Shown: positions 25,373-34,676, counted from the first letter of the stretch. The stretch: 64,000 nt of DNA from Euryarchaeota archaeon (GCA_016207515.1 JACQPN010000007.1:1-64000); one strand, 5' to 3'. Translations and numbers: made by a program. Notes: generated by a model from the sequence alone, not told the origin.

Positions 25373-25721
25373 TTTGTGGTTGTGTCTCCTCTAGATCAAC
25401 GAGGCAAACGGCCTCCGAATCTTGGTACGCGTGTTCCCATTGGTCCCCGTCCTTCGTCGCCTCATGGGTCTGGTAGTAATTGCAGTACACCTGGCCGTTG
25501 CTTCCGTCCAGCAGATACGAGCATTTTCGACTCTCTACGACGTATGCGCGGTTCCCGTCCGGCGACTGCCAACGGTACCACTCTTCGAATGCAGTGCAGG
25601 AGGCGCCGGTCGGATCGGCACGCGCACCAGAAATTAGGACCAAGCCAATCGTCGCGGTCATGATGACACTCGTAACCAACATTTGTTGTGCCTTCAAGTT
25701 TTTCCTTGCCCCTGCGACCAC
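25359..25721 (-). CDS. Small secreted Cys-containing protein, unknown
   Basis: This 120-residue protein has a basic n-region (RKNLKAQQ), a hydrophobic stretch and a likely cleavage after SGARA. The mature part has four Cys that could form two disulfides and is rich in Tyr, Trp, Glu and Gln. The start may be GTG at 25721 or ATG at 25682; the longer form gives the better signal peptide. The gene is co-directional with the lipoprotein it overlaps. No family is recognised. Confidence 0.55.
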   Translation of the reverse strand: MVAGARKNLKAQQMLVTSVIMTATIGLVLISGARADPTGASCTAFEEWYRWQSPDGNRAYVVESRKCSYLLDGSNGQVYCNYYQTHEATKDGDQWEHAYQDSEAVCLVDLEETQPQNADP

Positions 25722-25762
25722 AGATGGCCCGAAAGGCCACCAGGGGTTCGCGGACCTTCATA

Positions 25763-25773
25763 CCCCCCCCCCC
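25763..25773. repeat. Homopolymer tract of eleven C
   Basis: Eleven consecutive C bases lie in the space between the divergent secreted-protein genes at 25721 (minus) and 25999 (plus), a position where length changes could alter promoter spacing. Confidence 0.9.
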
Positions 25774-25998
25774 AGTGCTTAAACGTTATCGTTGAAAACC
25801 GACGATTCGCAGACTTTGGCGCCGTGGTCCCGCGTTAATGGCGGCAGGTCACGGGCCCCGACCAGGTCTGCTCTCGGGCACGCGCGCCGCCTTCACACCA
25901 TATTCCCTCGCGAACGTTTCGCGACTTGCGCCGGGTTCCTGCGGGCGACGCGAGAAAAAGCCTATTTACGTCTCGGGCCTCTTCTCTACCAGCGGTCC

Positions 25999-27504
25999 GT
26001 GGTCAGGGACGCTTGCGGAGGCGAAGTAGTCTTGAGGAGAGGGGCAGGAGGCAGTGTATGGGCCGTCGCTCTTACGACGCTGCTCGTTTTTGGACCCGGC
26101 GGCCTCGCGTTCGCGCAGCCCTTTCTTCCCACGATGACAGGTCCCTCCGGTACCGAGGATCCGGTGACGGTGCCCGCCGCCTCGTCGCCGAGCGATCTTC
26201 TCCCGGTCGATCTTCCCGGCGCGTGGGTGAACCTCCGGATCCCGCCGAGTCAGAACTACTCGGGCGTCTTCTGGCCGGACGTCGCGGTCGTTTCCGGGAC
26301 GGCGGTCGAGGCGGATACGAAGGTAGAGCCACACGTGGTCGCCGATCCGGGCCTCACTTTGGATCCCGGAATCACGACGACGCCCACGGTTGGCATCGAT
26401 CCCGAGGTGGCGGTCGACCCCGAAGTGGCTGTAGATCCGGGCGTCACGGCGGAGCCAGAATTCAGCATCAATCAGGAAAATCCCGCATCCTCCGCGCAGG
26501 TCGTGCACGTGATCTTCACCGGATTTCTCCCCGGGGCCGGCGGGGGCCACGTCGAGCATGCGACGTATGCGGGCGGAGCGTGGGATTCGGCGGTCGTCGC
26601 GGATTGTGCACGCACGTTCACGAAAGGGAGGACGCTCGCCGTCGACGCCGACGGGGACCCGCACTTCATCTACCACGGCTCGGGCGCCTACCCGTGCGTT
26701 GCGACCGTGATGGATTGGCACCACGCGTTCCTTGAAGATGGCGTGTGGCAGGACGAGCTCATCGTCTCCTGCAGCGCCTCCACGCACGCGGACCTCATGC
26801 TCGCTCCCGACGGCGCCCTCACAGTATATGGCCGCTGCGGCTCCTCGATGGTGATGGCGTGGCGGACGCCCGCTGGTTGGGTGGACCAGAGCGCGCCGCT
26901 CAAGGCCGAGACATCGGCGGTCGTTGACGGGACCGGGCGGATCCACACCGTGGGATCGCTAAGCTCTACCCGGTTCGTGTACGGCACTTGGCTCGATGGT
27001 TCTTGGGCCCGGGACAACGTGAGTGTCAGCGGGTGCTATTTCGACTTGAGCCTCGCCCTCGACATGAAGGGCTTCCCCCATGTGGCTTGCAACAATCGGG
27101 TGAACGGCCTTCGGCACGTGTACCGGAGCGCGACGGGCTGGTTGGCGGAGACGGCCGACCCCGAGGCGCAGGTGACTTACAACCGGTTGACGCTCGACCC
27201 CGGGATCGGTATCGACCGTCGAGGCGACGTCCACATCGTCCACGAGTACAACCGGGCGTTGGAGGTCCAGGGCATCCAGCCGCCCCAGGACATACGATTC
27301 ACCGACCGGTTCGCCGACGGCAGGTGGGTCGAACAATTCGCCTCGAACGGCCTCTGCCCTCAATGCCGCGACCCCCGCATGTCCCTGGACGCGCTCGGGG
27401 TGCCGCATATCGTCTACGAGAATGCCAGCGAGGGGCTGCTGTTCTATGCCAAGCGCCTCGCCGCGACGGGCGGTGAAGCGGCCTCGTCGGCCAACCAAGG
27501 TTGA
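25999..27504 (+). CDS. Secreted propeller-like protein with DP-x-V repeats
   Basis: From the GTG at 25999 the product is about 501 residues. It has a signal peptide with RR (ending GGLAFAQ), then a stretch at 26310-26460 of Asp-Pro repeats (GIDPEVAVDPEVAVDPGVT). The remaining about 340 residues hold recurring strands such as LAVDADGDPHFIYHG, LALDMKGFPHVACNN, IGIDRRGDVHIVHEY and MSLDALGVPHIVYEN, spaced about 70-90 residues. These look like blades of a beta-propeller. A TATA-like CCTATTTACG lies at 25961-25970. The frame is open to 25792, but that part is Arg-rich and unlikely to be coding. TTG at 26032 is another possible start. Confidence 0.7.
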   Translation: MVRDACGGEVVLRRGAGGSVWAVALTTLLVFGPGGLAFAQPFLPTMTGPSGTEDPVTVPAASSPSDLLPVDLPGAWVNLRIPPSQNYSGVFWPDVAVVSGTAVEADTKVEPHVVADPGLTLDPGITTTPTVGIDPEVAVDPEVAVDPGVTAEPEFSINQENPASSAQVVHVIFTGFLPGAGGGHVEHATYAGGAWDSAVVADCARTFTKGRTLAVDADGDPHFIYHGSGAYPCVATVMDWHHAFLEDGVWQDELIVSCSASTHADLMLAPDGALTVYGRCGSSMVMAWRTPAGWVDQSAPLKAETSAVVDGTGRIHTVGSLSSTRFVYGTWLDGSWARDNVSVSGCYFDLSLALDMKGFPHVACNNRVNGLRHVYRSATGWLAETADPEAQVTYNRLTLDPGIGIDRRGDVHIVHEYNRALEVQGIQPPQDIRFTDRFADGRWVEQFASNGLCPQCRDPRMSLDALGVPHIVYENASEGLLFYAKRLAATGGEAASSANQG

Positions 27505-27521
27505 CGGGCCGGGGTGTAGCA

Positions 27522-27534
27522 ATATATAAATAAA
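27522..27534 (+). promoter_or_regulatory. TATA box of the galU cluster
   Basis: ATATATAAATAAA, the most AT-rich run nearby, lies about 40 bases before the TTG start at 27570 and probably drives the whole block to 33509. Confidence 0.6.
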
Positions 27535-27569
27535 CCGGCCCGCTCTCTTCGCCGCAGACGGTGTGATTC

Positions 27570-27794
27570 TTGGAAAGTGACGCCCCCCGAAGCTATGGAA
27601 TCCTCTCGACCGGCGGCCTCCTCGTCGGAAGCGTCTTTGGAACGGTCGTCTCCATCGTGATCACGATGGTGCTGACGCGAGACGTTGAACGCCTTCTTGG
27701 CCTCACCGAGCTCCTCACCATCGTGCTTCCGGGCGCGTTGGTGGCCCTGGTGGTCGCGGCCTACTTGACCGCGCAAGCCAAGAAACAGGCGTGA
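27570..27794 (+). CDS. Small two-helix membrane protein, unknown
   Basis: The 74-residue product has hydrophobic segments at about residues 14-35 and 45-67, with a short charged loop (TRDVERLLG) and a Lys-rich C-terminus. The start is TTG. It ends 9 bases before galU and is the first gene after a strong TATA box, so it is co-transcribed with the sugar-nucleotide genes. It could be a small membrane partner of surface-glycan enzymes; no family is recognised. Confidence 0.6.
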   Translation: MESDAPRSYGILSTGGLLVGSVFGTVVSIVITMVLTRDVERLLGLTELLTIVLPGALVALVVAAYLTAQAKKQA

Positions 27795-27803
27795 GGCCGT
27801 CTC

Positions 27804-28670
27804 ATGAAGGCCGTCATCCCCGCGGCGGGCCACGGCACCCGGTTCCTTCCAGCGACGAAGAACTCCCCGAAGGAGATGCTTCCTCTTCTTGACAAACCCG
27901 CGATCCAGTACGTCGTCGAGGAGGCCGTCCAATCGGGGATCGACGACATCCTCATCATCACGGGCCGCGGCAAACGGGCGATCGAAGACCACTTCGACCG
28001 CGCCCTCGAACTCGAACTTCTCCTCAAGGAAAAAGGCGACCACGCGAACCTGAAGATGGTGCAGGACATCGCCGACATGGCGCAGATCCACTACATACGC
28101 CAGAAGGAGCAGAAAGGCCTCGGCCACGCGATCCTCCAGGCGAAAAAGCACATCGGGAACGAGCCGTTCGCGGTGCTTCTCGGCGACGACATCGTCTTCT
28201 CGAAGAAACCCTGCACGTTGCAACTCATCGACCAGTACATGGCGAAACGATCGCCGATAATCGCCGTCGAACGGATCCCGCGCGAGCGCTCCGTGGCCTA
28301 CGGCGTCGTCAAACCGGCGAAGGCCGTGTCGGACCACCTCTACCCGATAGAGGACCTCGTTGAGAAACCTAGACCCGAGGAGGCCCCGTCGGATCTTGGA
28401 ATACTCGGGCGCTACGTGCTCACACCCGAGATATTCGCAGCGATCGAGGAGACGAAGCCTGGGAAGAACGGAGAGATCCAATTGACGGACGCCTTGCGGC
28501 TCCTTCGGGCCAAGCAGCCGCTCTACGCCTACGAGTTCTACGGGAAGCGTTACGATCTTGGCAACAAGATGGATTGGCTGAAGACGAACGTCGAGGTGGC
28601 CCTTATGCAGGACGAGTACAGGGAAGAGTTGAGACGGTTCCTCGGGGAGATGGTGCGTAACGAAAAGTGA
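27804..28670 (+). CDS. galU: UTP-glucose-1-phosphate uridylyltransferase GalU
   Basis: The 288-residue enzyme begins [19 protein letters not shown], the GalU nucleotide loop, followed by [21 protein letters not shown]. It also has VLLGDDIV with the catalytic Asp and the conserved YGVVKP and GEIQLTDAL segments. It makes UDP-glucose, the parent of UDP-glucuronate and UDP-xylose, and so feeds the UXS-like enzyme encoded next. Confidence 0.95.
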   Translation: MKAVIPAAGHGTRFLPATKNSPKEMLPLLDKPAIQYVVEEAVQSGIDDILIITGRGKRAIEDHFDRALELELLLKEKGDHANLKMVQDIADMAQIHYIRQKEQKGLGHAILQAKKHIGNEPFAVLLGDDIVFSKKPCTLQLIDQYMAKRSPIIAVERIPRERSVAYGVVKPAKAVSDHLYPIEDLVEKPRPEEAPSDLGILGRYVLTPEIFAAIEETKPGKNGEIQLTDALRLLRAKQPLYAYEFYGKRYDLGNKMDWLKTNVEVALMQDEYREELRRFLGEMVRNEK

Positions 28671-28785
28671 AACACGGGCTTCGCACACGACGGGGAATGC
28701 CGCGGCACCGGCCGTTGGCGACGGCAAGACCGCGCTCGTCACGGGCGGGGCCGGTTTCCTAGGCTCGCACCTCGTCGATCTACTC

Positions 28786-29664
28786 GTGGCGAAAGGTTAT
28801 CGCGTCATGGTGCTCGACAACCTCATCACTGGGGACACGTCGAACCTGGACGCGGCCCGCAATACCGGGCGCGTCGAATACGTGCGCCACGACGTCTCGC
28901 AACCGTTCTTCACCGAGAGACCCATCGACTTCGTCTACCACATGGCAAGCCCCGCAAGCCCCAAGGATTACCTCGACTGGCCGATCCCCACTTTGAAAGT
29001 CGGTGCCCTCGGGACGCACAACATGCTGGGCTTGGCTTTGAAGCATAGGGCGCGCTTTCTCATCGCGTCGACGTCCGAGGTCTACGGCGACCCGAAAGTG
29101 CACCCACAGACGGAGGACTACTGGGGGAACGTGAACCCCATCGGACCGCGTGGCGTCTACGACGAGGCGAAGCGGTTCGCGGAAGCGATGACCATGGCCT
29201 ACCACACGGCCCACGGCCTTGACACGCGGATCGTCCGCATCTTCAACACGTACGGGCCGAGGATGCGCCTCGACGACGGTCGCGTGGTCCCGAACTTCAT
29301 GGGGCAGGCCCTGCGCGGTGAACCGCTCACAGTCTACGGCGACGGGTCGCAGACGCGCAGTTTCTGTTACGTGTCTGACCTCGTCGACGGGCTCCACCGG
29401 CTCATGACGAGCGACCACGTGCTCCCGGTCAATATCGGTAACCCCGAGGAGATGAGGATAATCGACTTCGCCGACCTGATCATCAAAGCGACGGGCTCGA
29501 AGTCGAAGATCGTCTTCAAGGACCTCCCTGTGGACGATCCAAAGGAAAGGCGGCCTGACATCACGAAGGCAAGGACGATCCTTGGCTGGGAGCCCCGCGT
29601 CCCACTTTCGGAAGGAATCAAGGTCACGATGGAATATTTCCGAGGGAGGATTGCGAAGAAATGA
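28786..29664 (+). CDS. UDP-glucuronate decarboxylase-like SDR, start unclear
   Basis: The reading frame matches UDP-xylose synthase: [48 protein letters not shown] (catalytic Tyr and Lys) and [19 protein letters not shown]. It should turn UDP-glucuronate into UDP-xylose or a related sugar. GTG at 28786 is the first usual start in frame, but the essential cofactor motif [10 protein letters not shown] is encoded upstream, from about 28738. No ATG, GTG, TTG or CTG precedes it after the in-frame stop at 28630. A one-base loss near 28697-28720 would join it to the GTG at 28667 or the ATG at 28697. Confidence 0.87.
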   Translation: MAKGYRVMVLDNLITGDTSNLDAARNTGRVEYVRHDVSQPFFTERPIDFVYHMASPASPKDYLDWPIPTLKVGALGTHNMLGLALKHRARFLIASTSEVYGDPKVHPQTEDYWGNVNPIGPRGVYDEAKRFAEAMTMAYHTAHGLDTRIVRIFNTYGPRMRLDDGRVVPNFMGQALRGEPLTVYGDGSQTRSFCYVSDLVDGLHRLMTSDHVLPVNIGNPEEMRIIDFADLIIKATGSKSKIVFKDLPVDDPKERRPDITKARTILGWEPRVPLSEGIKVTMEYFRGRIAKK

Positions 29665-30698
29665 AGGTCATCGTGACAGGGGGGGCCGGTTTCGTGGGGT
29701 CGCACGCAAGCGAGTGGTTCGCAAGGGCCGGCCATCACGTCGTGGCACTCGACAACCTGAGCCGCGGCCAACTTCTTCACCAGAAGGGCGACTTCAGCCA
29801 CAACTGGAACCACCTGAAGAACGTGCAAGGGGTTGAACTACGCTCTTGCGACATCACCGATTGGAAATCTCTCTCCGAGGCGACGCGCGACGCCGACGTG
29901 ATCATCCACACGGCGGCACAGACGGCCGTGACGGCGTCGCTTACCGACCCGCGCCGCGACTTCGAAGTGAATGCCTTCGGGTCGTTCAACGTCATGGAAG
30001 CGGCGCGCGAGAACGACGCGGGTGTAGTCTACTGTTCGACCAACAAGGTCTACGGCGACAATGTGAACAAGGTGGGTGTCGTCGATCAGGGCAAGCGTTA
30101 CGCTTTCGAGCCCGCGTTCAAGCACGGGATCCCCGAGACTTTCAACACCGACCATTGCGAACACACCCCCTACGGCACCTCGAAACTCACGGGCGACCTC
30201 TACGCCCAGGACTACGCCCACACGTACGGCCTCAAGACCGGGGTCTTCAGGATGTCCTGCATCTACGGCACGCGCCAACTCGGCGTGGAAGACCAAGGAT
30301 GGGTCGCGTGGTTCACGATCGCGACGCTTTCGGGAAGGCCCATCACGATCTTCGGGGACGGCAAGCAGGTGCGAGACACCCTCTTCGTCGAGGACCTTGT
30401 AGCCGCCTGGGACGCGTTTCTCAAGAGCAACAAGCGGCACGGCGTGTACAACACCGGTGGCGGCGCCGCGCACACCACGTCGCTTCTCGAGCTTCTGGAC
30501 GTTCTTGAGGAGAAGACCGGGAAACGCAGCAAGCTCTCCTACGCCGATTGGCGCCCGAGCGACCAGAAAGTCTACGTCTCCGACACTAGGAAGTTGAAGG
30601 ACGAACTCGGCTGGAGCCCTAAGGTGGCGCTCCCGCAGGGCCTCGACCGTATGCTCGCTTGGTTCGAAACGAACAAGAAACTGATTGGTGCGGTGTGA
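29661..30698 (+). CDS. CDP-paratose 2-epimerase-like SDR
   Basis: This 345-residue extended SDR has [11 protein letters not shown] at the N-terminus, CSTNKVYGD and TPYGTSKL with the catalytic Tyr and Lys. The segment [22 protein letters not shown] is typical of CDP-paratose/tyvelose epimerases. It likely epimerises a nucleotide sugar at C2. The real substrate in this archaeon is unknown, because no CDP-dideoxyhexose genes are nearby. ATGA overlaps the upstream stop. Confidence 0.85.
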   Translation: MKVIVTGGAGFVGSHASEWFARAGHHVVALDNLSRGQLLHQKGDFSHNWNHLKNVQGVELRSCDITDWKSLSEATRDADVIIHTAAQTAVTASLTDPRRDFEVNAFGSFNVMEAARENDAGVVYCSTNKVYGDNVNKVGVVDQGKRYAFEPAFKHGIPETFNTDHCEHTPYGTSKLTGDLYAQDYAHTYGLKTGVFRMSCIYGTRQLGVEDQGWVAWFTIATLSGRPITIFGDGKQVRDTLFVEDLVAAWDAFLKSNKRHGVYNTGGGAAHTTSLLELLDVLEEKTGKRSKLSYADWRPSDQKVYVSDTRKLKDELGWSPKVALPQGLDRMLAWFETNKKLIGAV

Positions 30699-31414
30699 AG
30701 AAGAAGACCAGACCGGTGAGACGCCCGCTCAAGACGCACGCCGAGGCGACGGCTTCTCCCAGCGCTTCGTCGATGGGCAAGAACGTTAGGATCGGGAAGG
30801 GCACCGTCATCGAGGCCATGGCCGAGGTCGGCGTCCACCCGACAGGTGGGACGACTCGCACCACCATCGGCAAGGACGGCCTCATCCGGTCCCAGACGAT
30901 AATCTACAAGGGGACCCGCATCGGCGACGGGTTCAAGACCGGTCACGGGGCCGTCATCCGCGAAGACAACCGCATCGGCGACGACGTCTCGATCGGCACC
31001 CACTCCATCATCGAGCGCGACACGGTCATAGAGGACGGCGCGCGCGTCCACTCCAACTGCTTCGTCCCCGAGTACGTTCTCATCAGGAGAAGAGCGTGGA
31101 TCGGCCCATGCGTCGTCATGACGAACCACCTGCACCCTGGTTGTCCGCAGTTCAAACTACAAGGGAAGAAGGACCGCGACTACTGCCTGCGGGGCCCGGA
31201 GATCGGCGAGGACGCCTACGTCGGGGCGGCCGCCGTGCTCATGCCGGGGATAAAGGTCGGGAAAAGGGCGCTCATAGGTGCCGGCGCGGTCGTCACCAAG
31301 GACGTGCCCGACGATTCCGTGGTCGCAGGTAACCCCGCCAAAGTCGTCCGCCGCGTCGACGAACTCGTCTGTCCGCCCGGGCACTATGAGAGGTTGTACC
31401 AGTGGAAAAGCTGA
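30695..31414 (+). CDS. Hexapeptide acetyltransferase (WlbB/WbpD type)
   Basis: From the GTG at 30695, which overlaps the previous stop (GTGA), the protein has 239 residues. A Lys/Arg-rich start precedes left-handed beta-helix repeats (IGKDGLIRSQTIIYKGTRIG, IGDDVSIGTHSII). It then has a loop with TNHLHPGCP and closing coils (IKVGKRALIGAGAVVTKDVP). It resembles the N-acetyltransferases that act on UDP-3-amino sugars. The aminotransferase and dehydrogenase that follow fit that pathway. Confidence 0.85.
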   Translation: MKKKTRPVRRPLKTHAEATASPSASSMGKNVRIGKGTVIEAMAEVGVHPTGGTTRTTIGKDGLIRSQTIIYKGTRIGDGFKTGHGAVIREDNRIGDDVSIGTHSIIERDTVIEDGARVHSNCFVPEYVLIRRRAWIGPCVVMTNHLHPGCPQFKLQGKKDRDYCLRGPEIGEDAYVGAAAVLMPGIKVGKRALIGAGAVVTKDVPDDSVVAGNPAKVVRRVDELVCPPGHYERLYQWKS

Positions 31415-32508
31415 AGATCAAACTGGCCGAGATGTTCGTCGACGACGAGACGCGCCAAGCGGCGCTTCGCGTAATCGAGAGCGGCCGCTACATCAAGGGC
31501 CCCGAGGGCGAGGCGTTCGAGAAGGAGTTCGCGGCAAAGATCGGCACGAAGCACGGGATCGCGGTCTCGTCCGGAACGGCGGCGCTCCACATCGCATACC
31601 TTGCCGCGGGGATAGGCCCCGGCGATGAGGTGATAGTCCCATCCCACTCCTTCATCGCGACCGCAGCACCCCTCATCCACATCGGGGCGGTCCCCGTGTT
31701 CGCGGACATCGATCCGGTGACTTTCACGATTCTCCCGCGGGAGTTCTCCCGCCTGAAGTCGCCTAGGACGAAGGCCGTCGTCCCTGTGCACATCTACGGG
31801 CAAAGCGCCGACATGTCGCCGATAGTCGAGGCCGCGCGGGGCCATGGGATCAGGGTCATAGAAGACGCGGCCCAGGCGCACCTTGCCGAATACGGGGGAA
31901 AACGGATCGGCACACTTGGAGACGTCGCGATCTTCAGTTTCTTCCCATCGAAGAACATGACGGTGGCCGGCGACGGCGGGATGTTGACGACGGACGACGA
32001 CAGGATCGCCGCCACGTTGCGCATGCTCCGAGACGCGGGCCGTGCTCCAGGGCAGAAGTACGAGCACGAGATCCCCGGGTTCAATTACCGGTTGTCGGAG
32101 ATCCAGAGTGCAATCGGCCGCGTTCAGCTCAAGCACCTCGAAGCGTGGACCGCGAAGCGCCGCGAGAACGCCGCATACCTTCAAGACGCCCTTGCCGGGA
32201 CGAAGGGCGTCACCTTGCCCACGGAGCGCACCGGCTCGAAGCACGTGTGGCACCAGTTCGTTATCCGCTACCACGAGCGCGACCGCTTGTGGAAGCACCT
32301 CGAAGCGAGCGGCATCGAGGCCGGCGTCCATTACCCGATCCCCATCCACTTGCAACCCGCCTTCAAGACCCTGCCGCGGGCGAAACTTGCCGAGACGGAG
32401 AGGGCCGCCGCAGAGATACTATCCATTCCCGTCCATCAGAAACTCACGCGCGCCGATCTTGACTACATCGCGGGGGCCGTGCGCGACTTTGCCGGGGGAG
32501 CGAAGTGA
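31402..32508 (+). CDS. DegT/DnrJ/EryC1-family sugar aminotransferase
   Basis: This 368-residue PLP enzyme has VSSGTAALHIAYLAAG, VVPVHIYGQSADM, EDAAQAHLAEYGGKRIG and FSFFPSKNMTVAGDGGM, where the Lys binds PLP. It transfers an amino group from glutamate to a keto-sugar nucleotide. The GTG start overlaps the acetyltransferase by 13 bases. With its two neighbours it probably makes a 3-amino (later acetamido) uronic acid, as in the Wlb/Wbp pathway. Confidence 0.92.
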   Translation: MEKLKIKLAEMFVDDETRQAALRVIESGRYIKGPEGEAFEKEFAAKIGTKHGIAVSSGTAALHIAYLAAGIGPGDEVIVPSHSFIATAAPLIHIGAVPVFADIDPVTFTILPREFSRLKSPRTKAVVPVHIYGQSADMSPIVEAARGHGIRVIEDAAQAHLAEYGGKRIGTLGDVAIFSFFPSKNMTVAGDGGMLTTDDDRIAATLRMLRDAGRAPGQKYEHEIPGFNYRLSEIQSAIGRVQLKHLEAWTAKRRENAAYLQDALAGTKGVTLPTERTGSKHVWHQFVIRYHERDRLWKHLEASGIEAGVHYPIPIHLQPAFKTLPRAKLAETERAAAEILSIPVHQKLTRADLDYIAGAVRDFAGGAK

Positions 32509-33509
32509 GACTAGGGCTACTTGGCACCGGATACTGGGGAAAGAACCACGCCCGCGTGCTGAAGCAGCTACGTGAAGCTGGTCGGGTGTCGCAGCTCACC
32601 ATCTGCGACGTCGACGAATCACGGGCCCGCCAGTACGCCAAGGAATCCGGCGCCGACTTCGTGACCGACCCGAAGCGACTCATCGGAAAAGTGGACGCCG
32701 TCGACATCTGTACGCCCACCCCCAGCCATTACCCGCTCGCCGCGGAATTCCTCGCCAACGGGACAGACGTCTTCGTGGAGAAACCCCTGACGCTCACGAG
32801 CGACGAGGGACAGCGACTGATCGCCCTCGCCAAGGAGAAAACGCGCATACTCCAGGTCGGCCACATCTTCCGCTACCACGCCGGAGTCCAAGCCATAAGG
32901 CGTCTCATCGAGACTCGCGAGCTCGGCGACGTCCGGTACATGGTGAGTAACCGTTTGAGTTTCCGGGCTCCGCGACCGGACATGGGGGTCCTACACGCGC
33001 TTGGAGTGCACGAGGTGGACTTGTTCCCATTCCTACTCGGCGTCGATTATCCGGAGACCATCTACGCTTCGCTGGGATCGTACCATTCGAAGGGGATCGA
33101 GGAGGTCGCACAACTCATCCTCGAATTCCCCGACGACGTGCGCGGTTTCAGCCTGGAAAGCTGGCTCTCACCGCTTGCCGGAAAGGACCGGAAACTCGTG
33201 GTCGTCGGAAGTCGAATGAGCGCGGAGGTCGACTATCTCAAACCGCAGGAGATGGTCATCAGCGAGTCGCACATCGAAGTCCACGGCGACGGGCCGGAGG
33301 CCCGGTTCGAGGTCGTGAACGAAGGAGGACACACGGTGCCGATACAGTACCGCGAACCGTTGGAAGTGGAACTCGAAGCGTTCCTGGACTCGGTGAAGAC
33401 GAGAAAGAGGCCACTGGCGGATGGCGAATGTGGGTTACGCGCCGTCAGGATGATAGAAGCGGCGTTCGAGGCGGCGAGGGAGAAGAGGGCCGTGAACGTG
33501 AGGCCGTGA
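32505..33509 (+). CDS. Gfo/Idh/MocA-family sugar-nucleotide dehydrogenase
   Basis: This 334-residue protein begins RLGLLGTGYWGKNHARVLKQ (NAD site) and contains ICTPTPSHYPLAAEFLANG and FVEKPLTL with the catalytic Lys. Its C-terminal half has the beta-sheet domain of the family. In the WlbA/WbpB role it would oxidise C3 of UDP-N-acetylglucosaminuronate to provide the keto group for the aminotransferase. The GTG overlaps the upstream stop. The required UDP-GlcNAc 6-dehydrogenase is not in the window. Confidence 0.9.
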   Translation: MRLGLLGTGYWGKNHARVLKQLREAGRVSQLTICDVDESRARQYAKESGADFVTDPKRLIGKVDAVDICTPTPSHYPLAAEFLANGTDVFVEKPLTLTSDEGQRLIALAKEKTRILQVGHIFRYHAGVQAIRRLIETRELGDVRYMVSNRLSFRAPRPDMGVLHALGVHEVDLFPFLLGVDYPETIYASLGSYHSKGIEEVAQLILEFPDDVRGFSLESWLSPLAGKDRKLVVVGSRMSAEVDYLKPQEMVISESHIEVHGDGPEARFEVVNEGGHTVPIQYREPLEVELEAFLDSVKTRKRPLADGECGLRAVRMIEAAFEAAREKRAVNVRP

Positions 33510-33527
33510 TCTCCGTAACCAACCGCC

Positions 33528-34640
33528 TCAGAGCAGGCCGCGTTCACGCAGCTCCGCGTTCGCCTCGTCGAATTTGTCCTTAGCCTCCGCCGCTTCACCC
33601 CAGGCCACCAGTTCCCGCATGCCGTCGTCAAACGGCGTCTGCGCTTCGAAACCGAGGAGGCTTTTTGCGAGGGCTACGTCCGCAACGCAATGCCTCACAT
33701 CGCCCGCGCGGTAATTGTTCTCGAAGTGCGGGGTCACCTTTGACCCATAAAGTTTGATGAGAGTCTCCGAAACACCCCTGATGGTCTGCGGGTTTCCCGT
33801 CCCGACGTTTATCGCATGATAGTCAGCGCCGCCCTTCGTGCCGGCCAAGATGTTGGCCCGCACGATGTCGCTTACATGGATGAAATCCCGCGTCTGCAAG
33901 CCGTCCTCGTAGACCACGGGCCGGTGGTTGTTCTTGATTCGTGACGAAAATATGGCGCACACGCCGGTGTACGGATTGCCCAGGCTCTGGCGTGAGCCAT
34001 AGACGTTGAAATAGCGCAACGCCACTGTGGGGATCCCGTACGTCCGGCCCGCGATTAGGCAATACTCTTCCTGATCTTTCTTGGATTGCGCGTAGATCGA
34101 CGTGCAGTCGAGGCGCTTGGTCTCAGGCGTGCCAATTGGGCTCAGTCGGTTTCCGCACGAAGGGCAGGGATGTTCCCATTCATGCCCCCTCATCGCGGAT
34201 TCTGCCCGCAGGAGCGGCTGGGCTTTCGCGCCGCAGCCTGGGCACCGGTAAAGGCCCTCCCCGTAAATGCTCATCGAACTTGCCACGACCAGCTTCTTCA
34301 ACCCGTGGTTCTTGTTCACGAGAACGTCCAGGAGGCGAGCCGTCGCCATCGTGTTGACGTCCACGTACCTCTCGATTTGGTACATTGACTGGCCAACACC
34401 CACCATCGAAGCCTGATGATACAGAACTTCGATATCCTCTAGCGCTTGCTCAATGGTCTTCCGGTCACGGACATCGCCCCAGACATATTGGGCCCGGGCG
34501 TTGAGATAATCCGGTTTCTTGGAATGGACTTGGGGCTCGAGGTTATCGAGGACTCGGACTTGGTTGCCCGCCGAGACGAGAGAGTCCACCAAGTGGCTGC
34601 CGATGAAACCGGCGCCGCCGGTGACGAGGATCTTCTTCAT
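33528..34640 (-). CDS. Nucleotide-sugar epimerase (SDR) with zinc-ribbon insertion
   Basis: From the ATG at 34640 the product has 370 residues. It begins [20 protein letters not shown] and contains VASSMSIYGEG, SIYAQSKKDQE (catalytic Tyr and Lys) and ALRYFNVYG. Between the Ser and Tyr motifs lies an insertion of about 45 residues with CPGCG and CPSCG, a likely zinc ribbon; this feature occurs in dTDP-L-rhamnose 4-epimerase-like enzymes. The longer frame to 35129 lies upstream of a good TATA box and is not coding. It converges on the Gfo/Idh gene, 18 bases apart. Confidence 0.85.
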   Translation of the reverse strand: MKKILVTGGAGFIGSHLVDSLVSAGNQVRVLDNLEPQVHSKKPDYLNARAQYVWGDVRDRKTIEQALEDIEVLYHQASMVGVGQSMYQIERYVDVNTMATARLLDVLVNKNHGLKKLVVASSMSIYGEGLYRCPGCGAKAQPLLRAESAMRGHEWEHPCPSCGNRLSPIGTPETKRLDCTSIYAQSKKDQEEYCLIAGRTYGIPTVALRYFNVYGSRQSLGNPYTGVCAIFSSRIKNNHRPVVYEDGLQTRDFIHVSDIVRANILAGTKGGADYHAINVGTGNPQTIRGVSETLIKLYGSKVTPHFENNYRAGDVRHCVADVALAKSLLGFEAQTPFDDGMRELVAWGEAAEAKDKFDEANAELRERGLL

Positions 34641-34667
34641 TTGGACCGCGCAACAATCAGCGTCTGG

Positions 34668-34676
34668 TAAATAAAG
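34668..34676 (-). promoter_or_regulatory. TATA box of the epimerase gene
   Basis: The minus strand reads CTTTATTTA, centred about 32 bases before the ATG at 34640. Confidence 0.55.

Noticed and set aside
25792-25998. N-terminal extension of the propeller-like protein
   Set aside because: It is Arg-rich with no hydrophobic order; the signal peptide and TATA spacing place the start at or after 25999.
27444-28742. 432-codon minus-strand frame opposite galU
   Set aside because: It is an antisense shadow with no recognisable domain, and galU is certain.
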